Source of the DNA: Nitrosotalea sp.
GTDB lineage: Archaea; Halobacteriota; Syntropharchaeia; Alkanophagales; Methanospirareceae
Assembly (NCBI GenBank): GCA_020725315.1
Contig: DYFG01000015.1
Span: forward strand, 12,184 to 20,414
Direction: 5' to 3'
DNA length: 8,231 bases
Shown: positions 1 through 6,174 of the stretch, piece by piece
How the letters are laid out: each line of letters begins with the position of its first letter
How positions within the stretch are numbered: the first letter of the stretch is position 1
The notes under the pieces: generated by a model
The model's input: the letters and a program-made list of their open reading frames with translations, nothing else
What the model was told of the DNA's origin: nothing
The model's database searches: none
Made by a program: the position numbers and the translations under genes

Positions 1-2
1 AT

Positions 3-161
3 ATGGGAAAAGAAGAATTCTATGAAGGTAAAAATGAGATTAACGAGATGTGGAGAAGGGTTGAGCAAGAAACAATGGACTATGTGCCGGAAGAATATCT
101 TAAGAAGATGGGGGTGGAGCTGGATGAGGTGCTGGGAGTGTGGTGTGCGAAAGAGCACTAA
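3..161 (+). CDS. C-terminal part of an unrecognised protein
   Basis: This is an open frame of 52 codons ending in TAA at 159-161. It remains open to the window edge, so it is probably the 3' end of a longer gene, although an ATG at position 3 could make it complete. The product is acidic and helical (it ends GVELDEVLGVWCAKEH), and its composition is like that of the genes downstream. I prefer it over the longer overlapping frame at 22-264, which is rich in Trp, Cys and Lys and looks like a shadow. No domain is recognisable. It lies about 108 bp upstream of the coiled-coil gene and is separated from it by a promoter-like element, so it is probably in a different transcription unit. Confidence 0.5.
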   Translation: MGKEEFYEGKNEINEMWRRVEQETMDYVPEEYLKKMGVELDEVLGVWCAKEH

Positions 162-211
162 GGCGAAGAAGGTAGCAATGCCAATCGCCAGAATGACAAA
201 AGTAAAAAAAT

Positions 212-226
212 CGAAAGTTTTAAATA
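212..226 (+). promoter_or_regulatory. Archaeal BRE/TATA promoter of the ESCRT-like operon
   Basis: A purine-rich BRE-like stretch (CGAAA, 212-216) is followed by TTTAAATA (219-226), which matches the archaeal TATA-box consensus. Transcription would start about 25 bases further on, near 247-252. That leaves a short leader of roughly 20 bases before the start codon at 269 or 275. It is the only clear promoter ahead of the four closely packed genes from 269 to 4007, which supports their being one transcript. The call rests on pattern and position only. Confidence 0.6.
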
Positions 227-268
227 CTGTGAGATATAATACAATAGTATGTATGGTGTGGTGAGGGT

Positions 269-1732
269 ATGAAGATGGGGCTGGGAATTGAGGATTTGGA
301 GCAGTTAAAAAGGCTACCGGAATACAGACGGAGGCAGTGGTGGGATGAGATTTTGAGGATAGAAGAGGAATATTACGGTAGATATTACCGTGAGGGTGAG
401 AGAAACGAGTATTTAGAGGCGAACATCTCACTGGCAAAATTGAAGCTGGTCGTGAGCTTCCTGGATAATGGAGAACGCTGCCCGGAGCATAAATTCAAGG
501 AGTATGAGATGGAATTTTTGCGTGGTTTTGAGGAGCTTGTAGTAATAGGGCGGCTCTCTGTTGATGAGCTTGTGGACTACTTCAAAAGAGTAAAAGGAAA
601 AGAGCGGGGATTGGTGAAGATAGCATTTGACGCTGTTAACAGTGGTTACAACGTTATAGATGAGATAGTAAGAGGAAGAGATATACCGGGAGATTTAGCA
701 AATGCCTTTAAACGAGTTTATGGAGAGCGGGTGAAGAAGATGGAGGAGACTGCGAGGAGATACATCGAGAAGTATGGTCTTCCCGCAGTTGAAGAGGATA
801 TAAGTTCGATTTTAGAGGAGTCGGAGAAGAATAGAGCGGAAGTTGAGCATAGAATAAGAGAAGATATAGAAAAGAGGCTGAGCGAGTTTGACGAGGCATT
901 TTCTTCGCTGGATACTGATAAAACAAGGCTTGAGAGGAGGGTTTTAGAGCTTGAGCGTGAGCTTTCTTTGAGCTCTGTTGCCTTAAAGCAGTTAGAAGAA
1001 GAGAAGGATACTGTGAGGATGGAGTATGAGACCAGAATAAGTGAACATGCCTCGATTCTGGTGAGGCTAAAGGATGAGTTAAGAAGCCTTGAAGAAGCGA
1101 AAGAGAGATTACAAAAGGCGACAGTAGAAAGAGAAGAAGATAAAAGGAGGGTTGAGGAGGAACTGAGTAAGATAACCGAGCTTTCAGAGAGCGTAAGAAA
1201 TGAGGTTGAGGAGCTGAAGAGCGAGAATGCAGATTTACGAAGAAGGAGAGAGGAGATGGATGCGTTGATAGAGAGTTTAAGTGAAGAAGACGTCTTCTTT
1301 GACGGAATAAGGAAGGAGGAAGCGAGATTGAGGGAGATGGATTATGTGAAGAGGGTGGAAGAGAGATTGAAGGAGATGCCTTTGGATGGTGGTAGATGGA
1401 GGAAGATAGAAGTTTTCAATGAAGGAAGTAGGATATACGATGATTTAAGGAAAATTGAAGAGAGGGTTTCATACGATGCATTGAATGAGATCCCGAATGG
1501 CTTGAGTATAAGAGCAGTGAAGGGGATTTGGAGCAAGGAGATATTCGAGGTTAAGATTCTCAGCCATTATAAGGAGTTTTTTTTGAACGGGTTTGACAGG
1601 AGGAAGGTGTCGTTGAAGGAAGTGATGCCTTACATTGAAGAACTAAGAGTGAAAGCGGGACACGTTCTTGCTCTGGCTTCTTTGACTGGATGGAGTGCAG
1701 AAGCGAGAGAATATGTGGAGCGAAGAAGATGA
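269..1732 (+). CDS. Long coiled-coil protein, first gene of the ESCRT-like operon
   Basis: I do not recognise a named family. The 487-residue product has three parts. Residues 1-170 form a helical globular region with several Trp and Tyr residues. Residues about 175-340 form a long Glu/Arg/Lys/Leu coiled coil with heptad-like spacing and no Pro apart from its start. Residues about 345-487 form a second mixed domain ending in a hydrophobic helix (HVLALASLTGW) and a basic tail. There is no signal peptide or membrane segment. Start codons at 269 and 275 both fit: GGTG at 260-263 suits the first, and GAGGG at 263-267 suits the second. Its stop overlaps the start of the ESCRT-III-like gene (ATGA, 1729-1732), so the two are translationally coupled. 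By context it may be a scaffold or recruiter for the filament protein, taking the place CdvA has in crenarchaea. I see no convincing PRC-barrel at the N-terminus, so this role is inference. A general SMC-like or structural coiled-coil role is the alternative. Confidence 0.75.
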   Translation: MKMGLGIEDLEQLKRLPEYRRRQWWDEILRIEEEYYGRYYREGERNEYLEANISLAKLKLVVSFLDNGERCPEHKFKEYEMEFLRGFEELVVIGRLSVDELVDYFKRVKGKERGLVKIAFDAVNSGYNVIDEIVRGRDIPGDLANAFKRVYGERVKKMEETARRYIEKYGLPAVEEDISSILEESEKNRAEVEHRIREDIEKRLSEFDEAFSSLDTDKTRLERRVLELERELSLSSVALKQLEEEKDTVRMEYETRISEHASILVRLKDELRSLEEAKERLQKATVEREEDKRRVEEELSKITELSESVRNEVEELKSENADLRRRREEMDALIESLSEEDVFFDGIRKEEARLREMDYVKRVEERLKEMPLDGGRWRKIEVFNEGSRIYDDLRKIEERVSYDALNEIPNGLSIRAVKGIWSKEIFEVKILSHYKEFFLNGFDRRKVSLKEVMPYIEELRVKAGHVLALASLTGWSAEAREYVERRR

Positions 1733-2439
1733 ACGATGACTTAGTGTTTTCATTGAGAACTGCGATAAGAGAGCGGAACAGGATTTTTGGGAGAGGAGAG
1801 AGGGAGATAGAGAAGGAACTGGGTGAGTCTTTGAATGTGGTGATGAAGAAGTATGAAGAGCAGGTAAAAAGTGGGTCAACAGGACTCATGATGCGATTAG
1901 AAGCGGCAAAAGAAGTGCTTTCGGATAAGATGGACGTGATAACGAGGAAGAAGGAGGAAGTGAGGTCAAAGCGGATGCCGTTGGAGTCGAAGGCGAAGGC
2001 GTTGATAAAGAATGGCAGGGTAGAGGATGCGGAGGTTTATGTCCCTGAGATAACAGCGCTGGAAGAGAACGAGAAGCTACTCGGTGGATTCGTGAATGTG
2101 ATAAGCAAGGTAGTGGGTCGGCTTAGCGGGCTCGTAATGAAGATAGACGTGCTGAAGACGTTACGAAGTATAAACATAAGCAAATTGGACTTTGAGGAAG
2201 TGAAGGATTTGAGGGGCAAAGTAGAATCAATTGCAAATGACATGAGCGAACTTCAAAATGAGTTAGGGAGTGTTCTGAGCATGTCCGGGTCAGAAATATT
2301 GAGCGGGACGTTAAGTGAAGAGGAGGAGAAAACGCTGGAGAGGTTAGTTGCAGAAGCGGGCGATGTGAGTGAAGAAGTGAAAAGATACATGGAAAGAGTG
2401 GAAGAAGTGGAGGAGAGGTATAAGGAGATGAAAGGGTGA
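1729..2439 (+). CDS. ESCRT-III / CdvB-like (Snf7-type) filament protein
   Basis: This is a small all-helical protein of 236 residues. ESCRT-III proteins are typically 200-250 residues, with a basic N-terminal helical hairpin and an acidic C-terminal tail, and this protein has that layout. The most diagnostic stretch is residues about 86-110: a Lys/Ala helix followed by KNGRVEDAEVYVPEI, which resembles the CdvB pattern K-G-(x)3-A-x-(I/V)-Y-(x)2-E-I. After it come an amphipathic helix with VVGRLSGLVMKI, a weaker helix and an acidic end (residues about 195-236). I see no exact MIM1 or MIM2 motif for MIT binding, though the LERLVAEA segment lies where one would be expected. I chose the ATG at 1729 over one at 1690 because GGAG at 1717-1720 gives a proper ribosome binding site and the ATGA overlap with the upstream gene is typical of operons. 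The next gene starts 1 bp after the stop. The family is known to form membrane-remodelling polymers disassembled by Vps4/CdvC, and a matching ATPase lies two genes downstream. The alternative is an unrelated helical coiled-coil protein. Confidence 0.65.
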   Translation: MNDDLVFSLRTAIRERNRIFGRGEREIEKELGESLNVVMKKYEEQVKSGSTGLMMRLEAAKEVLSDKMDVITRKKEEVRSKRMPLESKAKALIKNGRVEDAEVYVPEITALEENEKLLGGFVNVISKVVGRLSGLVMKIDVLKTLRSINISKLDFEEVKDLRGKVESIANDMSELQNELGSVLSMSGSEILSGTLSEEEEKTLERLVAEAGDVSEEVKRYMERVEEVEERYKEMKG

Positions 2440-2440
2440 G

Positions 2441-2800
2441 ATGGGATATGTGAGGACGAAGATTTTGATAGGAGCGGATGAGGGTAATGAGGAAGAAAAG
2501 GAGTTTTTAGCTGATACTGGTGCTTTTTATACGACTATACCACCAGAACTGGCAGAAGAGCTGGGAATAAAGCCGGTTGCGAGCACAAAATTACTGCTGG
2601 CGGACAAACGTGAAGTTAAAGCCTCACTTTCTTATGCATACATCAAAGCTATTGATAGAGAAGGGATCTTGCCAATTGCAATAATGGAAGTTCCAGAGCC
2701 TTTGCTTGGAGTTTCTACTCTTGAAGGTTTGGGTCTAAAGGTTGATCCTACAACCGGAAAGTTAGAATATTCGAGGTCGTATGGATTGGCGATAATATAG
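2441..2800 (+). CDS. Retropepsin-like (clan AA) aspartic protease
   Basis: This is a compact 119-residue protein. The catalytic motif is ADTGA (Asp25) after a hydrophobic strand, followed by TTIPPELAEELGI, as in single-domain archaeal and bacterial aspartyl proteases. The second hallmark of the fold is PLLGVSTLEGLGLKVDP (residues about 87-103), the hydrophobic-hydrophobic-Gly element that packs behind the active site. One such domain supplies one Asp, so the active enzyme should be a homodimer. There is no signal peptide, so it acts in the cytosol. The gene starts 1 bp after the ESCRT-III-like gene and ends 4 bp before the AAA ATPase, inside a single operon. Proteolysis of a coiled-coil or filament subunit is a reasonable inference from that position, but the substrate is not shown by the sequence. 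Confidence 0.85.
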   Translation: MGYVRTKILIGADEGNEEEKEFLADTGAFYTTIPPELAEELGIKPVASTKLLLADKREVKASLSYAYIKAIDREGILPIAIMEVPEPLLGVSTLEGLGLKVDPTTGKLEYSRSYGLAII

Positions 2801-2804
2801 AAAA

Positions 2805-4007
2805 ATGGAACTGCATAAACAGGCTGAGGAGTTAAGGGAAAAAGGGCTGAAGTTAATTGAGGAAGGTAAAGGAGAGGAAGGTAAGAAGTTTTTGCTAATG
2901 GCTGCTGATAAGTTCGATAAGGCGGCTGAGTTCTCCGATGGTGTTGCGAAAGAGGTGAGGCTGAAGAGAGCGGAATGGTGCAGGAGGTTTGTGTTTGTGG
3001 GAGAAGTATCGGTTCCTCCGCATATTCTTTCTAAGGAGGAGGTGAAGAAGAGGGAAGAGGAGAGGCTAAAAGGTGAGAGCGAGAGTTTCAGGGAGTATAT
3101 TCGTGGCAATTTGATGGTGAGGGAGAAGGAGAAATTACCATCCTGGGGTGACATTGGTGGTTTGAAAGAGACAAAGAACACGATAAAAGAATCAATCGTA
3201 TTGGCGTATGCGAGGAAGCCGGAGAGAGTGGAGATAGAAGGGTGGAGGAATATATTGCTTTTTGGTCCGCCTGGGACTGGTAAGACTTTACTGGCAGCGG
3301 CTACTGCGAAAGGGTTGGATGCTTCATTTTTCAATGTCAAGGCTGGGCAGGTTCTTTCTAAATATTATGGCGAGTCGCCTAAAATAGTAAATGCATTATT
3401 TGGGATTGCGAGAGAGGAATCGCCCTCAGTAATATTCTTTGACGAGTTAGATTCAATAGCAATTAGCAGGGGTGCGGAGATGGATGAGGAGACGAGAAGG
3501 GTTCTCTCTACGTTGTTAACAGAGTTAGATGGATTATCAGGCGGTGTAAGAGGTGAGTTTCTGTTATTTCTTGCGTCAACGAATACGCCCTGGGATATTG
3601 ACGATGCGGTGATAAGCAGATTCGAGAAGAGGATATATGTGCCATTGCCGGACAACGAGGCGAGGAGAGATATATTGAGAATCCAACTTGATAAGAAAGG
3701 ATTTGAGTTTGATGATTATGATTGGCTCATGGAGAAGACGGAAGGATACAGTGGTAGGGATATAAAGGTTTTGTGTAAAGAGGCTGTTTATGGAATGGTG
3801 AGGGAGTTGAATCCAGGTGTTGCGGATGTAGCGGATGAGGGGCTTGGGGAGATAAGGAAGTATAAGATAAAGACGCGGCGATTAACCAAGAGGGATTTTG
3901 AGAAGGCGTTGGAGAGGATGAAGCCAGCATCTACGGAGGATATGGTGAGGAGGTATGAGGAGTGGAATAATAGGTTTGGGGCGATGCAGGGAAATAAAGG
4001 AGTATGA
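2805..4007 (+). CDS. Vps4/CdvC-like AAA ATPase with N-terminal MIT-like domain
   Basis: The protein is 400 residues. Residues 1-65 form a helical region of MIT type (AADKFDKAAEF, then RLKRAEWCRRF), the domain that binds tails of ESCRT-III proteins. A charged linker of about 45 residues follows. The AAA domain starts at SWGDIGGL (113-120). It has Walker A GPPGTGKT (154-161), pore loop KYYGES (186-191), Walker B VIFFDEL (209-215, Asp213/Glu214), sensor 1 STNTPW (258-263), the arginine-finger stretch SRFEKRIYVPLP (271-282) and sensor 2 EGYSGRDI (313-320). The Asn-Thr-Pro-Trp and RFEKRIYVPLP signatures, and the C-terminal KPASTEDMVRRYEEWNNRFG helix, are typical of the Vps4/katanin/CdvC group and not of Cdc48 or proteasomal ATPases. 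There is little or no Vps4 beta-domain insertion, as in archaeal CdvC. The start at 2805 lacks a clear ribosome binding site and probably depends on coupling to the protease gene 4 bp upstream. It should disassemble the ESCRT-III-like polymer encoded in the same operon. Confidence 0.88.
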   Translation: MELHKQAEELREKGLKLIEEGKGEEGKKFLLMAADKFDKAAEFSDGVAKEVRLKRAEWCRRFVFVGEVSVPPHILSKEEVKKREEERLKGESESFREYIRGNLMVREKEKLPSWGDIGGLKETKNTIKESIVLAYARKPERVEIEGWRNILLFGPPGTGKTLLAAATAKGLDASFFNVKAGQVLSKYYGESPKIVNALFGIAREESPSVIFFDELDSIAISRGAEMDEETRRVLSTLLTELDGLSGGVRGEFLLFLASTNTPWDIDDAVISRFEKRIYVPLPDNEARRDILRIQLDKKGFEFDDYDWLMEKTEGYSGRDIKVLCKEAVYGMVRELNPGVADVADEGLGEIRKYKIKTRRLTKRDFEKALERMKPASTEDMVRRYEEWNNRFGAMQGNKGV

Positions 4008-4040
4008 GTTGAAAACAGTTAAGTTAAAGATACGATTGTA

Positions 4041-4047
4041 GGAGGTG
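4041..4047 (+). promoter_or_regulatory. Strong ribosome binding site of the HEAT-repeat gene
   Basis: GGAGGTG lies 5 bases before the ATG at 4053, a near-perfect match to the archaeal 16S anti-Shine-Dalgarno sequence. It fixes the start of the HEAT protein. The 45-bp gap holding it is the largest break after the ESCRT-like operon and contains AT-rich sequence but no convincing TATA box. Confidence 0.75.
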
Positions 4048-4052
4048 GATAG

Positions 4053-4979
4053 ATGGGGTTATTTAGACGGCAAAATATAGGTGAACTCAAAGCGAAACAG
4101 GATGTTAAAAGTTTGATTAAAGAACTGAAAAATGGGAGTTGGGAGGAACGAGAAGAAGCAGGCAAAGCACTTGTAGAGATAGGTAATCCGAGAGTTGTTG
4201 AAGCATTAATTGGAGCACTTAAAAATAGGGACGTGACTTTTCAAAACACTGCTATAAACTTACTTTCTGAGATAGGAGATCTTGAACCGGGAGCTGTTGA
4301 AGCATTAAGTGGAGCACTGAAAGATAGAAACGAATATGTTCGACGGGAGGCTGCCGAAGCAATTGATAAAATAAGAGATCCAAGAGCTGTTGATGCTCTA
4401 TCAAAACTTGTACACGATGAGTATGGAGTTGTTCAGATTAAGGCGAGGGAAGCTTTGGGAATGATAAAATCATCTCATGCATACAAGCCGTATATGATTC
4501 AACAGGCGAGAAGATACGAATTTTTACTTCGTTATGAAGAAGCTGCAAAAATCTATGAAGAGTTTGATATGTACGAAGATGCCAGAAGAGTTCGTGAACT
4601 GGCACAAAAACTAAAAATAGAAGTTAGGATACAGGACTTAGAGCTCTTGAGAGAAAAGATAGAAGAAATAACACAGAGTAGAGTTGAGGTTGAGAAATTA
4701 AAACGAGACGTAAAAACACTTGAATCTTCAAAAATAATGGTAGAAATGGTTGATACAAGTCATCAAAAGACGGTAAGAACTGAATACTTCTTAGATAAGT
4801 TGGAATTATTAGAAGACTATACAGAGGGGCTAAGTGAAAGATTAACAAGTGAACTCAATACGTTCAGGAGATTCTTGAAAGAAGAACTGTTTGAATATGT
4901 GGACGATGAGCATAAGGAAGATGTAAGGAGATTTTGTAGGAATTTGTTGGATATCTGGATTGCAGAGGTCTTGAGGTGA
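4053..4979 (+). CDS. HEAT-repeat protein with coiled coil and a shared C-terminal domain
   Basis: The 308-residue protein has four visible parts. Residues about 15-140 contain four HEAT-like helical repeats of PBS-lyase type, with recurring motifs such as NPRVVEALIGALKNRD and DPRAVDALSKLV. Residues about 152-188 form a TPR-like helical hairpin (RYEEAAKIYEEFDMYEDARRVRELA), a motif that recurs at the end of many archaeal regulatory proteins. Residues about 190-235 are a coiled coil. Residues 243-308 form a compact helical domain ending in VRRFCRNLLDIWIAEVL. That last domain is also present at the C-terminus of the protein encoded at 6175-7038. No catalytic motif is visible, so a scaffold or adaptor role is likely. 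The start is set by GGAGGTG. The stop overlaps the start region of the small membrane protein. Confidence 0.85.
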   Translation: MGLFRRQNIGELKAKQDVKSLIKELKNGSWEEREEAGKALVEIGNPRVVEALIGALKNRDVTFQNTAINLLSEIGDLEPGAVEALSGALKDRNEYVRREAAEAIDKIRDPRAVDALSKLVHDEYGVVQIKAREALGMIKSSHAYKPYMIQQARRYEFLLRYEEAAKIYEEFDMYEDARRVRELAQKLKIEVRIQDLELLREKIEEITQSRVEVEKLKRDVKTLESSKIMVEMVDTSHQKTVRTEYFLDKLELLEDYTEGLSERLTSELNTFRRFLKEELFEYVDDEHKEDVRRFCRNLLDIWIAEVLR

Positions 4980-4980
4980 T
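4973..4980 (+). promoter_or_regulatory. Ribosome binding site overlapping a stop codon
   Basis: GAGGTGAT is embedded in the last codons and stop of the HEAT gene, 4 bases before an ATG at 4985. It argues that the small membrane protein starts at 4985, rather than at GTG 4976 or ATG 4979, which would lie inside the ribosome binding site. Confidence 0.6.
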
Positions 4981-4984
4981 GAAG

Positions 4985-5233
4985 ATGTGGATATATATAA
5001 TAGGAGGAGCTGCAATATTTGGTGCTATTGTTGCATTAGCAGCATTTATCAACGGAAGAATGACAAGAAGGTATATTGGAAACTTGATCAGGGAGGAGAA
5101 TGAGAATACAAGGGAATTGATTAGAGAGGAGAATAGATTAGCAAGAGAAATGATGGAAAGAATATTTGGAAAGCTCTCCGATCAGCATGAAACAATGATT
5201 AAGATATTAGAGTCTACTCAACGTAAAAAATGA
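4985..5233 (+). CDS. Small single-pass membrane protein with cytosolic coiled coil
   Basis: This is an 82-residue protein. Residues about 2-22 are a strongly hydrophobic Ala/Ile/Gly-rich membrane helix. It is followed by a basic stretch (NGRMTRRY), which by the positive-inside rule places the rest in the cytosol. Residues about 30-75 are a charged helix with the repeated unit LIREEN, likely a coiled coil for oligomerisation or partner binding. No enzymatic motif is visible and I do not recognise the family. The gene overlaps the end of the HEAT gene only by its ribosome binding site, and shares a 4-base ATGA overlap with the MNT-HEPN gene. It may anchor its neighbours' products to the membrane. 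The start could also be GTG 4976 or ATG 4979, adding up to three residues. Confidence 0.72.
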   Translation: MWIYIIGGAAIFGAIVALAAFINGRMTRRYIGNLIREENENTRELIREENRLAREMMERIFGKLSDQHETMIKILESTQRKK

Positions 5234-5955
5234 ACGAAGAGATATTACAAAGGATTAAGGATTTAGTAAATGATTTAGCAAAGAGATTCTCAGTGGAATC
5301 AATAGTGCTTTTTGGAAGTTTTGTAGAAGGTAAGCCGGAGCCAAACGACATTGATCTGTTTTTAGTCGGAGATTTAAACAAAAGTGAAGTGATAGATTGG
5401 CTTGTTGAATATTGCATAAGTAACAAATGGTATGCTGATGGTCTGCCACATGTACAAATATTATGCGAAAGAGAAACGAATCCAGAAATCATTCGTGAGA
5501 TAAACCAAAAAGGCATAACAGTATGTGGCACCTATACTACGAAAGGAAACCCATCTTCTGAGAGAGAGAATGCCAAGATATATGTTAGTAAGCTCAAAGA
5601 GGCAAAGGAATCGTTAGATGACAATTTCTCGAAGAAGAGATGGACTTCGGTTATCTCGGATGCTGTTGATGTCTGCGACCTTGGAATTCTCGTGATTTTT
5701 AGTTTTTACGGAGAAAGAATAAGCGGAAGACATGCAACAAATTTCTCGCATTTCGCAGGTAGATTTTATTTAGAACACCCTGACTTATTCGATAGGTGGG
5801 TATATGCGATCCCTCCAGCCATTTTAGAGCGATATTCTCTGAAATATACACCAGTTGTGGTCAGATACGAGGATGCGAAGGATGTCTATAAGAAGGTTTG
5901 TTATTTTTATGACGAAGTGATGGGATGGGCAAAAAAGGAAAAATTGATTGAATAA
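5230..5955 (+). CDS. MNT nucleotidyltransferase fused to a HEPN-like domain
   Basis: The product is 241 residues. The N-terminal half (about 1-105) has the minimal nucleotidyltransferase signature: the GSFVEG turn at 29-34 and the acidic pair Asp40/Asp42 in NDIDLFLVG. The third acidic residue expected in the following strand is not obvious, as that strand reads HVQILCE. The C-terminal half (about 112-235) is helical, with RWTSVISDAVDVCDLG and then ERISGRHATNF. In that second stretch R163-x4-H168 fits the HEPN RNase motif R-x4-6-H, but without the Tyr of the RX4HXY motif. In two-gene MNT/HEPN toxin-antitoxin pairs the MNT enzyme silences the HEPN RNase by AMPylation; here both would be in one chain. 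There is no clear ribosome binding site, and its start overlaps the membrane-protein stop (ATGA), so translation is probably coupled. The MNT part is firm and the HEPN assignment is less so. Confidence 0.8.
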   Translation: MNEEILQRIKDLVNDLAKRFSVESIVLFGSFVEGKPEPNDIDLFLVGDLNKSEVIDWLVEYCISNKWYADGLPHVQILCERETNPEIIREINQKGITVCGTYTTKGNPSSERENAKIYVSKLKEAKESLDDNFSKKRWTSVISDAVDVCDLGILVIFSFYGERISGRHATNFSHFAGRFYLEHPDLFDRWVYAIPPAILERYSLKYTPVVVRYEDAKDVYKKVCYFYDEVMGWAKKEKLIE

Positions 5956-6174
5956 TAAGATTAACCATATCATATGCAGACAAAGAGTCGTATGTAGCTC
6001 AGTTAAAACCGATGATGGATAAGCCATTAACAGTAAAAGGCCAATGGAACTATTCAATATTTGGTGAAGCGATGCCTATGCCACATCCAACACCAATGGC
6101 AACGCTAACTTTACCACCATTATTGCCAATACCTCGGAATATCTATATGCCATCCCATACTGTTATTCCTGCTC
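5956..6174 (+). other. Stretch without a confident gene; possible gene remnant
   Basis: About 220 bases lie between the MNT-HEPN stop and the first acceptable start of the next gene. One + frame stays open from 5952 to 6308 and reads partly like protein (DKPLTVKGQWNYSIFGEA from about 6015, then a Pro/Met-rich run), but it has no start before ATG 6012 and no ribosome binding site. The next gene's own frame is open from 6109 and reads through a hydrophobic run. The opposite strand has a short Gly/Val-rich frame (VSVAIGVGCGIGIASPN). I see no promoter I trust, no terminator and no RNA gene. The most economical reading is a damaged or shifted 5' end of the downstream gene, or the remnant of a small gene. 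Confidence 0.3.

Noticed and set aside
22..264. 80-residue open frame on the + strand
   Set aside because: It overlaps the more protein-like frame ending at 161, runs through the promoter element, and has an improbable composition rich in Trp, Cys, Arg and Lys.
1690..1728. Earlier start for the ESCRT-III-like gene
   Set aside because: It would add 13 residues overlapping the upstream gene with no ribosome binding site; ATG 1729 has GGAG at 1717-1720 and the usual 4-base overlap.
2762..3340. 192-residue open frame on the - strand
   Set aside because: It is the antisense shadow of the AAA ATPase gene, whose motifs are unmistakable on the + strand; the shadow is Ser/Leu/Pro/Phe rich.
5995..6004. 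TAGCTCAGTT, like a tRNA D-arm
   Set aside because: No matching acceptor stem, anticodon arm or TTCRA T-loop follows within tRNA distance, so it is a chance match.
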